DNA of 64,000 bases from Bifiguratus adelaidae (taxonomy: Eukaryota > Mucoromycota > Endogonomycetes > Endogonales): the NCBI GenBank assembly GCA_002261195.1, contig MVBO01000024.1, positions 95,352-159,351 on the forward strand, in the 5' to 3' direction. Positions 45,301 to 58,155 of this stretch are shown here, piece after piece. The notes under the pieces were generated by a model. The model did no database searches. It was not told where the DNA came from and saw nothing but the letters and a program-made list of their open reading frames with translations. Every line of letters starts with the position of its first letter. Within the stretch, counting starts at the first letter, position 1. Made by a program: the position numbers and the translations under genes.

Positions 45301-47548
45301 GCTTGAGACCACCAAGACGCCAAAGGCGGACGGTGTACATGGATTTGAAGATACATGGATCCCGACTACATCTACTACGGATGCTTCGAAGCCATTACCA
45401 TCTCAGCCGTCTATGGACACGGTCACCGGATTCGATGATATATTTGCTGCCCCTACAGCATCTGGCACAGTCAGTGCCTCCAACGAGGCGAAGCAGCCCG
45501 AACCGTCTGTGTCTGCGGCCGCCGGCTTGGATGACACTTGGACCACACAACCGGCGCCTGCGAGTACGACTAAAGAGAACGATGGCGGCGAGCACAAGGT
45601 ATCTGCGCCCGCAACCATAGGCTTCGACGACGCTTGGACGGCTCTGTCTGCGCCAACAACGACGTCCTCTACTGACGTCGCTCAAGATCAAGAGCGTCAT
45701 TCCGCACCAAGTAGTACTGAAGGTACCTGGAATGCCAAGGATGTTGCCGAAGCCACTGCGATCACCGCTGGAGCTGCTGGTGCTAGTGCCATCGCTAGCA
45801 GTGAAGTGCCCGAGGAGCCCAATGCTGACAAAGTGAACGAAGTGTCGGAAGCACCAGCAGCGCAAGCGGCAGATCAACCTGTGGAGAGCGACTTAATGGA
45901 GGCGCCTGCCCATCTGTCAACGGAAACAGTCTCGGAAGCAGTTGCTGTAGACGAGCGCCAGGAAATCATATCGGAGGTACAAAATAAGGAAGAGCATGAA
46001 GAGCCTGGTTCAACACCTACAAAAATGTCTGAAGCGGCTCACGAGGCAACCCAACCTCAAGGAAATCAAAAGCCAGTTGATGTCGAGCAATCAACGGAAA
46101 TCCTTGGCGAGGGAGCACGAGAGGAAGATAATACACCCAATGTCGACACCATCTCACCTAGCGAACGCGACACCAATAGCCCACGCACGCTTTCGCATAA
46201 AGGAAGCAGCGATGGATGGGAGCACGTCGATATGGATGATAGCATGCATCAAGCAGAGAAGGCATCCACCCAGCCTTCAAATCTTTCCCTCCTTTCTTTC
46301 GATGAGGAAAGCGCTGGGCATCAACCTGAGAAAACTGATGTCGAGGGGGCCAAAGACCAAGGTGAAGCTGTCTCAAAGGATGTAGGACAGTCGGAATTTC
46401 CGACTTCAGCGATTGATGTAGTCACTCCGAGTGAAGTCCATGACGACAATCCACCAGTTTATCAGGAGCAATCAAATGAGGAAAAAGAGCATGGTGTTAC
46501 CGATTCATTGGAGCCACTATCTGATGGATCCAATACAGCGGGCGAGCCCAAGCAAGCGTCTGCTCTAACCTCATTTGCCGATGAATTCGATACTGCATTC
46601 TTTGGTGACAACAATGCAACCACTACGAAAGCATCGGGTCCAAAGTCCTTCGCTGAAGCCTTCGACGTTGACTTTGATGATAGTTTCGGGACATTTGATC
46701 ACTCGCCTACTCAGAACGTGCCTGGTGCGTTCCCATCAGCACAGGAAGCTAATGTACCCGGTGCGTTTCCAGCAGAGGCAGTAAAGGATGCAGGCAAAGC
46801 ACTTGATACAAGCTCAACAACGAATACTCAGCGTGCGGCTCCAATTGGGCTAGGTATTCCGGAAACTTCTGAAGCTGCGCCATCAGAGACCAATCCTTTC
46901 GTACCAGCTGCTCCAATCAAGTCCTCAGAGGAATTGGAATCCTCAAAAGAAAAAGACGAGGAACTCGATCAGGCGTTTGCCATCAGCTCTTCATCAGTGC
47001 AACCAACAACGTCTCAAGCGCCTCCCAGCTTGCCGAAGCGCCTGTCTTTCAAGGATGCATTTGGCTTTGACGACTCTTTTGGCGGCTCATTTGCGGACCA
47101 AATCGAAGAAGGATTGGTCAAGCCCAAGGAACAAACGCCCGCAACGTCAACAACGTCGGTGCCAATCCCTTCTTCTAATACCTCAAGTGGGCCGACCAAT
47201 CCTTTCGGCATTTCGGAATCCTTCTTTCCGCCTTCATATTCCCCTCCACGTTCTGAGAATCACGCTGGCCCAGCTCCGGCGCTTCCAGAGAGAATTGCGG
47301 CGCCAGCTACCAATGCCCCAGAACCTGCGCCTACAGTTTCGGTAGAGGACGATGAAGCGTTCGCGCGCTCTCTCGCTCAGCAGGAAAGTCTGGGACCGCA
47401 GGCACCTCAACACAATACTGAAGCAGACGATATCCCCCAGCTTAAACAACTCATGGAGCTCGGCTTCTCACGCGAGCAAGCCGTAGATGCATTAGAGCGC
47501 TATGATTATGATGTATCATTGGCCACCAATTTCCTATTGGACAATTGA
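42383..47548 (+). CDS. EDE1: EH-domain endocytic scaffold, Ede1/Eps15-like
   Basis: Early-arriving scaffold of clathrin-mediated endocytosis. Exons 42383-42580, 42639-42924, 42991-43054, 43119-43846 and 43917-47548 give 1635 aa. Three EH domains lie near residues 18-105 (FSQAGLPPATLAEIWQRAD), 139-212 (FLKSGLPLETLSNIWTLAD) and 290-380 (FFQKSGLPDDDLARIWDLAD). A coiled coil (about 465-605) and a long low-complexity Ser/Thr/Ala/Pro region with DPFAAF and NPF motifs follow. A C-terminal UBA ends the protein (LKQLMELGFSREQAVDALER). Intron 2 begins GCAAGT; only that GC donor keeps the second EH domain in frame. The start at 42383 precedes the first EH by 17 residues. Confidence 0.94.
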
Positions 47549-48144
47549 ATGTGAAATGTTATGGTCAACGTTAAAATGTTCCCTCAAAAGAAGCAAGAGG
47601 AACAAATGTGACGCAAAGCAACTTTCCATTTGTAGCATTATTCTGGAAGGTTAATCTGATCAGCGGGAGTGCAACCGTAAAGACGTGCGCGCGACAAGGG
47701 TAATGAGCGCACTGAACCGCGCCAGAGACATGTCCTTGACCGCAGAAAACGGAATAAGAAATTGGGCCCTTGACAATACAACAGGACATAAGCTATCGTT
47801 ACACCGCCCCAGCCTCATGGATCGAGCGGCATTGTGTCATTTCCCAAAGGGCTTCGCCAAAGCGAGCTCTATTTTAAGTGTGCAGGAAAAAAACTGCTTG
47901 CTTTTTCCTCTCTCTTCAACCTATCTTCTTCCTTTTGCCGCGCACTCTGTTTCCTCTCTTTTCCGCGCTGATTTTACGATAGGCTTGGCGTTCGTTATAT
48001 TACCCGCAGCTCATTTTTTTCGCCTTGCGCAGCTTTGTCTCACTGACAACATAAACCTTGTTGACATTGGTTTCGTCAACGGGCTCGGTCTTTCAGCAGT
48101 ACGGCAACAGACGGGTGAGCCTTTCGCACCCACCTTTGATACCT
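47549..48144. promoter_or_regulatory. Upstream region of the GATA-like gene
   Basis: 596 bp with long C/T-rich tracts (about 47898-48000) on the coding strand, as often seen near fungal transcription starts. The downstream open frame extends back to 48058 but contains no ATG before 48145. Nothing else is supported. Confidence 0.4.
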
Positions 48145-49443
48145 ATGCAATACGACCTGCACAGATATAAGACAGTACCGATACCTCACACACCCCTTCA
48201 TGGCAGCGACATGTGGAACAAGATGTCGTGGCTCGAGCCGACCAAGCTATCCATCATAACCAACGCGCATGCTCTTTCCAAGAGTCCTGTGCCGTTTGAA
48301 GACCTTGAAAAGATGGAATCACCAGTTGAATCGACAAGCCGATCAAGTTCTGGTGACTCGTACTCTCGCAAACGTAAGGCATCCTTAGTTCTGAGCCCTT
48401 CGGCTATACTCAGCATGCCTGGTGAGGTGTTCTCATTGGATGCGCATCCTGACAAGCTCTTGCTCGTCGACCCAAAACATGCGGACGGCAGCCAATCGCC
48501 ACCTGTTGCCATTCCGAAAGGAGATACTCGATATTCGGCCAACTATGACGCTATGCGCGAGAGTAAACGACGATACAGCGAAGGTTCTAAACGGCACCAT
48601 GTCCGACGAGCGTCATCCCAGGTGCGCAGGTTCTCCTGGGACGAGCGTCGTCGAAAGAACTCTCCCGCAGCAGCGGCGCAGAATTTGTCCTCAGCTGCAG
48701 AGATGTTTGCCTCCACAAGCACGAGACTGCGTCGTTCCGCCACCGATATCGTTTTACCCCATCCTATCCGCCTCCCTTCGTCATCTCTTACTCCAAACAG
48801 GTCACCTCCGGAAATCCCCTTGCCTAGCCGACATGCCGATACCCCTTCGAATCTTGCATCAGGTGCTACACTCGTTCACGTTCAAGAAAACCTCAAGATC
48901 GATACACAAAGTCTCTTCAAGGGCAATTCTTCTACATCTATTCTACATCCGCATGGTACAGCAGCGCTTACCATGTCTCCTATCGCTTCGCCAACATCCC
49001 CGGAACCTGGGCTAATACACCATGCGCGAGCAAATACAGGCGAAGGACCGAGCAGACCTAATAATGGTCGCAAAAAGCGAGCACGGTACGCCTCAGCACC
49101 GTCGTCGGCTGCTCCTGCTCGTCATCGCTCTAGCAGTTCCTCTTCGAACAACACTTCTCCTCGGTCTCCTACAGGACTGTGCGCTAGTTGTAAGCAGCCT
49201 CTTCCTCCGCCCCCCAAAACACCACCCAATTCGGCAAAGAACAAAAATAGGGTTCGCAAGAGGTTACCGCCAGCCTGGGGTCCCAATGCCGAATTGTGTA
49301 TGAGTTGCCGAGCACGATATGCCAAGAAGAAACTCCGATGTTCAAAGTGCTTTTACATCCCAGACCGCAAAGAGGAGGAGAGCAAAGTGTGTGTCAGATG
49401 TCGCACAGGCCATTGGCTTAACGAAAAAGACAGGGACGAATAG
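48145..49443 (+). CDS. Cys-rich nuclear protein with atypical GATA-like zinc finger
   Basis: 432 aa, one exon from the ATG at 48145. The first 330 residues are Ser/Arg/Pro-rich and low complexity (KRKASLVLSPSAIL, RRFSWDERRRKNSP), typical of a regulator with phosphorylation sites. Near the C-terminus lies LCASCKQ, then a basic loop and AWGPNAELCMSCRARYAKKK. The W-GP-x-LC-x2-C spacing resembles a GATA finger with a much longer loop than usual (C-x2-C ... C-x2-C). A second pair of C-x2-C motifs (RCSKCFYIPDRKEEESKVC, VRCRTGHWL) follows. DNA binding is inferred. A 5' exon upstream remains possible. Confidence 0.7.
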   Translation: MQYDLHRYKTVPIPHTPLHGSDMWNKMSWLEPTKLSIITNAHALSKSPVPFEDLEKMESPVESTSRSSSGDSYSRKRKASLVLSPSAILSMPGEVFSLDAHPDKLLLVDPKHADGSQSPPVAIPKGDTRYSANYDAMRESKRRYSEGSKRHHVRRASSQVRRFSWDERRRKNSPAAAAQNLSSAAEMFASTSTRLRRSATDIVLPHPIRLPSSSLTPNRSPPEIPLPSRHADTPSNLASGATLVHVQENLKIDTQSLFKGNSSTSILHPHGTAALTMSPIASPTSPEPGLIHHARANTGEGPSRPNNGRKKRARYASAPSSAAPARHRSSSSSSNNTSPRSPTGLCASCKQPLPPPPKTPPNSAKNKNRVRKRLPPAWGPNAELCMSCRARYAKKKLRCSKCFYIPDRKEEESKVCVRCRTGHWLNEKDRDE

Positions 49444-50539
49444 TGTCGTGTACATTTTGACCATTCAATGAAAAATTGCGCGTAAACTGGCGAAATTGTA
49501 CAAAATACCTGCACTTCTTTTCTGTCACACAAGGTCTGCCAAGACAAGGTTGGAGTGGGACAAGGTAATGCGTCATATGATGTCAGGAAGAGGCACGCAT
49601 CTTCACATGCGCGCCGTCACTGGGCCCGAACGTCAAACGATGATACGCCATCGTGAATGATCGATAGCACATTTTGCGTATACCTTTTGGCGTCGAAGAA
49701 CCTGACCCTGACAAACGCCACCCACGTGCTCGGTGGAACAAGCCGGTGAAACTGGGTCATGGTCCTGTCGCCAGCTGGGTATACCTAGAATAGGGCTTGT
49801 CACGGGTGCTGTTAATGTCTCGGTCAGAAAATGCTCAAAAATCGTGTGAAAACACATGAAAAAGTAGGTTGGCCACCTAGTCTTTATTAAAACTTTGATG
49901 GTTGTGCTGCTGACGACATGTTTGATGTGGCATAGCGCTAAACCGTAACGGAATATAAAGTTGATTGTCCTGTGACGGTAACTTTTTGCCTCTGCCCCCA
50001 GCGATCAGGTTGACTTTTGTGTAACCAATTGGTTTGCTTACCCTCGATTTTCCGCGGTCACTTTTTCCGCTCCTTTCCCATTGACAGGCGGAGAAACCCA
50101 ATCTACCCCAGAAATTCGGAATTTGGGAGACAATGGGAATTTGTTGTCATCGTTTTGTGCGGTGACATTTTTGACTTTTGACCTGGAGGGCTATTTCAGC
50201 GTATATTCCAAGCTTTTTCTGTAAGAGACACCTTTTCGTCTTTGTACGGCACCGTACAATTTTTGGGCCCGCGATCCGTGGCAAATTCATTCGCATTCAG
50301 TTGCATCAAGAAGGGCAAGCTTTGGTCATTGTCGGTCCTTATTGGCAGGATGGAGCTTGAAGTTCTTACCCTGCAACATTTTCAGGGGTATGCAGTGCTG
50401 CATCTCGAATTAGGATAGACCTTTGGCAACACACTGCACACCTGGAATAGCATCTCATGACATTGAAAGGTACGATGGCTCTTACTCGGTGTCGCATTTA
50501 TTGATGTTGCTCGCTAGAATTGCACCATTTATTTGGGAG
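49444..50539. other. Gene-poor region flanking the nuclease relic
   Basis: About 1.1 kb without supported genes. Open frames on both strands lack motifs. It may include the left part of the decayed element described next. A short perfect inverted repeat sits at 50242-50259. I could not find matching terminal inverted repeats at the two ends of the 49.5-52.1 kb region. Confidence 0.4.
50242..50259. repeat. 8-bp inverted repeat with 2-bp spacer
   Basis: TTGTACGG-CA-CCGTACAA: perfect arms within the gene-poor region, about 300 bp upstream of the nuclease relic. It could be part of an element end, or chance. Confidence 0.35.
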
Positions 50540-51662
50540 GTGCCATCCTCAAGAGCACCGAGGCATTGCCTAGTCGACGCGACGATGACTGCCAAGTCAA
50601 GAAGCACGAGTCTGTTGTCAACACGCAGGAACACCGTCTCAAATTCCATGCAGGAATTTGTTTCCAAATTAGCCTGCTGTCATCTCGGTGTTGGTCGTCT
50701 ATCCGGCAACAACCATGTTAGAAATCGAGGCTGGCGACAAGCTATTCGACATCAACTTCATGCTACCAACGACCAAAGGAGACACATCGATTCGACGTAA
50801 GGCAAGCCATTTGGTGCTCACACGTCGGCGTCTGTCAAAGAAGTTACTTCAGTCCCTCATCACAGCCGTCATTTACGACCAGCAACTCCGCGAATGTGCA
50901 TATCTTAATGACCCTTGCATGGGACAAGAAATACACGACGCGGAAAAAAGGGATCAAGTTCGACTTTCCAAATGTCTAACATTACCATGCAGCAAAATAT
51001 AAAGATGCAAAGACAACGACCCCTTCCCCGGCTTTCCCAATCTGTATGTGCCGGCATTTTCAAAGGAATGCCCAAAAGCATATTCATTCTCCTCGATCCT
51101 GTAATTTTTCGAATACATTGGCGCGTAAATAAGACTTGTTTCTCTACATTATCGAGTTCAATTGCTCTTCCGGGGCGAAGAGATCTCGCTGGCGTTCCCA
51201 CATCCATGGTATCAAGACTTTAAGGCGAACCTGCCGTAAGATCATTGGTAGAAATCAGGGCAACTTGGTGGTAGCCTATGGAGGGGCGAACTTCCATACC
51301 TCATACTCCGGACACCCGGCAAATTTGAACGCCAACCGGATTGGATTGCGACCACAGATCAATCACAACATCCTGCTCTTCATCACCTTGTAGTGAGCGC
51401 CTCTCAAGCTTTGTACTCGTGCAGTCTCGGCGGAAAGTTTTTTATGCCTAAGGGGATCGCACGATCCATGGCGAAGCTGGATTCGAATATCCACGAATGA
51501 TGACTTTGTTCGAGCGGACCAATTGCTACATCATTTGGAATCGGGAAGTCAACGCTTCAAACAACCATCAGGGCCATTGGCATGCTCATCGCTCAAGTTC
51601 AGAGGAGTCTCGCTATTGTCATCTCGCAACCCGTAGCCGGCGGACCAGAAGGCAGCGAATGA
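50540..51662 (+). pseudogene. Decayed Fanzor/TnpB-like (OMEGA) nuclease gene
   Basis: No long reading frame survives, but fragments appear in the expected order across shifting frames. Near 50567-50590, PSRRDDD occurs where Fanzor RuvC-I has DPGRRD. At 50609-50655, SLLST changes frame to QEHRLKFHAG, like the S-T-x-E-Y-R-x-x-AG segment. At about 51250-51320, GRNQGNLVVAYGGANFHTSY occurs before the TNB zinc region. A damaged zinc finger follows (YSCSLGG, ERTNCYIIW). At 51537-51662, WNREVNASNN changes frame to IRAIGMLIAQ and ends PEGSE-stop. This last block matches NRDVNAARNIRAIG of fungal Fanzor-like proteins; the RuvC-III aspartate is Glu (codon 51545-51547). Stops, frameshifts and the lost catalytic residue make it a dead copy. 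Family patterns are from memory. Confidence 0.6.
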
Positions 51663-52132
51663 AGAACGCATGGAATGCCTACTTGTATAGTTCTGCGAGC
51701 AACTACATCTTTGTTGAACTCTTCTGTATGTTGCCTTCCTGAGTGCTTGAATAGATAAATCTTGACCATTCGTCGATGCCTAAATCCAGCCCGGTGGTTC
51801 CCTATGGCTTATAGCTCCTGCCATGTGCGCGCCTCCACGTTGAGACCGTCGCTTTTGCAATCTCAGGTGTTCACTGACGAGCAAGACATTCGAATTGCTT
51901 CGACTTATGATCTAATACCAATCGTTAGAGCTGTATGAGTTTTCTTCTGTATGATAGCACCGTGGATATCGGCACCTTACTCAAAAAGCGTATACTTAAT
52001 GTCAGGTTCAAAGAACAATGGGATCTGCATCCACAAAACAGAGATCACGTGTACTGAAAATGAGGCAGTCACACTTAAAGATGAAAAAAGAAACTTTGTC
52101 GCGGCACATCTTGACACGCTGAGCGATTGACG
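51663..52132. other. Intergenic region before RVB2
   Basis: 470 bp. It probably contains the right end of the decayed element and the RVB2 promoter. No gene supported. Confidence 0.4.
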
Positions 52133-54001
<1,869 letters not shown>

Positions 54002-54259
54002 GATCTAGCATACGCTGGGCTGGTATAAGCGAGCGGCGAAGGGCCTCATTTGTATCAAAAATAAAACGTCATCGCAGCAAGCACACGATGTTCTACTATT
54101 TTATGATTAAGGTCACTCATTGCCGACCTGTTGCCGATTCATTCATATCTAAATACGCGTTGAAACTCTTGTAGCTCATGTGATGTCCAAGAGAGAGCTT
54201 ACAGCTGGTCCGCAGTGATCATCAAAGAGTCCAAATGGGATCAATTCACAAAAGAAATT

Positions 54260-56043
54260 ATGATTGCCCTAGAGAAGCTTTTGCGGTGTGAAGTATAGGT
54301 ACTGAAGGAGTAGCTCGGGTCAACTTGACAGCGCATATAGCATGACGGTAGACAGTGCCTGTGACAATGTGTTCGACATGACGGACCTTTGGTCGCACAC
54401 AGTAGACCGGTTACGCGCTGACGTCCTCGTAAACTCTGTGGACGCGTGGAGACATCTCGACACTTGCATTCGGCTCAACGACAAGCTTGTACGCGTTCCA
54501 AACGAATTGGCTACCGTGCACGAGTTGACTCTGTTTTGCGCTCGCGACATTGCTCAAGTGAAAAGCGACCTCCTGTAAGGTTTATGTTTGAGCGTATACT
54601 TTGGCTTACTTTATGCGTGTGTAGAACCCAGTCTGCCGCCACAGCCATGAGTTACTTTTGGCATACAGAGGAAAGCATTATCATGTTTACGGAGATCGAC
54701 ATATCACACCTCCTCGAAACAGTCAGGATCCGATTGCGCAATACTCGTGATGAGGTAAACAACATCCAGATCAAGGTTGAGACTGATCATACGGTTTAGG
54801 CCACTCTGTTGCGTTTACTGTGGCTGTTATCGACACAGCGTTTTCCATCTAAATACATGTTTGCCGAAGCACCCAAGTTGGCGCAGGTGTTGACCGAGAT
54901 ATTAGATCTTCCTGTTCAGCACATCGTATTGGTCGAATGTCTAGAGGTAAGCGCTCAATAGCATTCCATTGTATCGTTATTGACAGATTTGCTGCTTTCC
55001 TGTTGCTTGTAGGCAATACTGGTAATGTTTGAGCAGGCTGAAAACGCCATGATGAAGTGTGCTCGTGGATGGCTACCAGCATATTGCTCGCATCTCTGCA
55101 ACATTTCCGACGAAGTGCGGATGAAGTGTTTTAAGCTGATCTTACTCATTGGTACTATCACGCATGACCGAAAAGATGTCTGGCGTGAATATTGGAGAAA
55201 GCCCATCAAGGTTAGTGAGTCAACACAGTGCCCGAGACGCACTTAGTGAATCCGGGTCACGATCAGGACTTCTTAGCCGTGCGCGTTCCTAATATGCTTC
55301 CTGCAATGTTGGATCTTGAGGGTGAGTCTGATTATTTTCGAGTGCCTCGGCACGGTAACTCATGGCCCACGGTCAGTATCGGTTCGCCTAAGAGTATGGC
55401 GCGCCATAGTCGTTTTCAGTGAAGACGCTCTTCACAGAAGCCCCGGACTACAGACGTTGACTACTGTCGTCGAGGTGGGCTGTGTGACGCCAGCTAGCCG
55501 TAAAGTAATCTAATCTCTTGGATTAGCTCTGTTTGAACGACCCTGATCCTACCACTAGAAAGGAGGCTCTTGCTCACTGGACGTAAGCTTGAATTTGACC
55601 ACGCCAGATTTGCAAGCGATCTCACACCGAATCAAAGGGTTTTGGTACAAAATTATGCCATTGACCAATATATTCTGGATCAGCAGCGTCTTGATTTCCT
55701 TCTGCATCCACTTCTGCAAGCGTAAGTATTGCACAAAGTCGATGACCATGCCCACTTAAATAATAAGTAATATAGGATGAAAGATGACCCGGATAATGAT
55801 GTAAAAACTCAAGCTATATTCACATTGTCATCCATCATTGCTGAATTATCATCGCTACGACGTGAAGGTCCGAATGAAGAGACACGAGCGCTAGCTCAGA
55901 ATTTCATTGACGCTATCTTGAAAGAATACTTGATGACGGCTCTCCAGCGATTACCTCAAGAACAATCTCGGCTGGTGGACGATATACTTGATCAGAACAT
56001 TAGGGATGGCGGATCGCACTCACTCGAACCGCGCGGTACATGA
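54260..56043 (+). CDS. ARM/HEAT-like helical protein, unrecognised
   Basis: Ten exons (54260-54285, 54341-54574, 54625-54754, 54800-54946, 55013-55214, 55247-55321, 55377-55474, 55527-55582, 55617-55721, 55776-56043) give 446 aa. It is helical throughout with ARM/HEAT-type periodicity, e.g. VRMKCFKLILLIGTITHDRK, VPNMLPAMLDLEVSVRLRVW, ELCLNDPDPTTRKEALAHW and LLQAMKDDPDNDVKTQAIFT. No catalytic motif. The start is uncertain: the first exon's frame is open upstream (WSAVIIKESKWDQFTKEI) without an ATG, so a further 5' exon is likely. I do not recognise the family. Tandem with RVB2, about 260 bp apart. Confidence 0.65.
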
Positions 56044-56155
56044 CTGGAACGTTGGGCCCACGACACGACTAGCGCATAATGCCCTAAAGTATCGAGACCA
56101 ATCTCATTATTGCACACGCTATCGTATATCTTCGCTCAAGATGGTTCTACGCGCT

Positions 56156-57499
56156 CTATTTCTGGAACAAATAGTGACCAACACCCCACTCTTGGCCATT
56201 CCTATAGTTGAAAAGCTCGGATACCGCTAGATAGAAGACGCGCCAGCGGTTGAACCACACTTTTGCCAAGGAGGAGCTACCATAACACTCCTCCAGGTAC
56301 GGCATAACAGCTTGTTTTTGAGCATCCAGCCGGGCTAACCAATCATCTGCTGTTCTAGCGTAATGCTTGCCATTAATGTACCAATTCTGCTTCAAGTTCA
56401 AGTGCTTCTGGAAATAGGCCAACGTGTCCAAGCTCGGCATGGTACCACCTGTAGCCGAGTCAAACGGTGTGCCAAATTGTGTCATTTTACTATCGCACTT
56501 ACCAGTGAAGAAGTACTTTGCCATCCAGCCGTCCGACAGCTCGAAATCGTACTGGTGGAATCATGTGGTTAGCGATATTTGAAAAGTGTAATATCAATCA
56601 CTTACAGGTTGCTGTCGGTGAACAAAGATGTGCACAAACAAGTAACCTTCGGGCTTTAGCCATCGTGAGACCTTTTCCAAAAGAAACTCGTAATTCTTCA
56701 TGTGCTCAAACATTTCGATACTGATGATGCGATCAAATCTAGGACCAGGTTACCGACTTGTCTATAAAAGAGGTGCTGAGGAGGGTTACTTACTGTGCTT
56801 GCTTGTCGAAATCAAACTCTTTCACATCTCCCGTAATGACCGTAAGATTGGTGAAACCGCGCTCTTTAGCGGCAGTCTCGATGCTGTGCCTCTGACCATG
56901 GGAGTTCGATAAGGCAGTAATCTTGGCATTAGGGTATCTCTGTGCGACAGTCAGATATGCATGGCGCAAGTCGTGCAGCGATTCTGTTTACCTCACACAA
57001 AAAGAGACAGAGACTGCCCCAACCGCATCCGAGATCCAGGATCGACATACCGTCCTCAACTTTGGCGCGCGTCATGTACAACTCGAGCATGTTGATCTCC
57101 GCTTGGGCTAGAGTATCCTTGGCGTCATTGTAAAGGCAGCACGAATACTTGAGACGGGGACCGAGATGCTTTTCAAAGAAGTCGCTTGGAACCTGCCAAC
57201 CGCGTCAGCTCGGAGTTGCCCGGAAATGCCGATAATCTCACCTCATAATGCTGGTCGTTTGCCTTATCGGTATGCTCAGCGATGGGCCGGTCCCTCAATC
57301 TCTGGATGTAGGCCATTTTCTTCTCTTGCGCCAATGTCAAGTCTTGCTGGTAATCCAACTTCTTGATTCTATCCTCCAGTTCCGTGCGTATCGCCGCACG
57401 CAAAGCAAAGTCTGGCAGATATCCATGGTCTAGAATAGATTCGTACCATGCTATAGGTAGTTCGCTGCTTTGTGTTGGGGTATCTTGAGCCTGCGCCAT
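56156..57499 (-). CDS. SAM-dependent methyltransferase, CNMT / cyclopropane-fatty-acid-synthase fold
   Basis: Exons 57499-57242, 57192-56992, 56939-56794, 56738-56606, 56551-56503 and 56448-56156 give 359 aa. The SAM-binding motif is SILDLGCGWGSLCLFLCE; upstream sits the substrate-loop sequence HYEVPSDFFEKHLGPRLKYS, as in coclaurine N-methyltransferase-like and CFA-synthase-like enzymes. Others are RYPNAKITALSNSHGQRH, FDRIISIEMFEHMKNYEFLL and the C-terminal NWYINGKHYARTADDWLARL. The intron 2 donor is GTAAAC at 56991, giving LCERYPNAK in frame. The substrate (amine or lipid) cannot be set from sequence. The N-terminus looks cytosolic. Confidence 0.87.
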
Positions 57500-58155
57500 T
57501 GACAACAAACCGCAGAAAGAAAGGAAGAGGTTCGGCAACCTTGTGCTCCGACGATCGCCCAATCGAACACCAAATTGCACGTCACATTTGACTGCGGTTC
57601 AGTGTCCCTGAATTTGTGCATCAGGTTTTGAACATTTGATATGGAGTATGAACGACCACGGAGGCTCTACGGACGTTCTCTTGTCCCATGATTGAGAGAT
57701 TGTATGCATAAGATGATTAGCTCGGGCTTCACGTAAGCGGTCTTCGTCATATTTAATATTTTGTGCCAGCGGCCGTAGAGCGGCGTCCTTTGGTTTTCGT
57801 GATTCGATACGCATTTACCGTGTGCACTACCAAGAGGCACTTTATCTCGGCGCACAAAGCTCTCTTTATACCACCCCTACAGAGATTGTATATTTTGTCT
57901 CCCAGCGTGAGAGATTTTATGATGTTCCTGGTACGCTTTAACGTATAGGCTGATGAACGCGGCCTAGATCTCTAGCCCCATCACCCATTCAAAAGCCTCC
58001 TATACACCAAACATCCCTCCACGCGGCTTCAAGGTTTCAGCGAAGCGAGATTCCCAAACTTGGCTTATTTCCAGTGACAAATTTAGAGGTACCAATTTGG
58101 GTAACAGCATATGAAGATTGTTTCAAAGCGGTGTGCGAAGTAGCTTTGACTTGTA
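57500..58155. promoter_or_regulatory. Divergent methyltransferase / P450 upstream region
   Basis: 656 bp between two divergent starts. No coding or RNA feature is supported. A common regulatory region is possible because both neighbours are small-molecule or lipid enzymes, but nothing in the sequence proves it. Confidence 0.35.

Noticed and set aside
44377-45315. 312-aa minus-strand open frame inside EDE1
   Set aside because: It lies opposite the low-complexity coding region of EDE1, where biased codons keep other frames open.
49444-52132. CRISPR array or long terminal repeats
   Set aside because: No regularly spaced direct repeats and no matching end repeats could be found by eye in this region.
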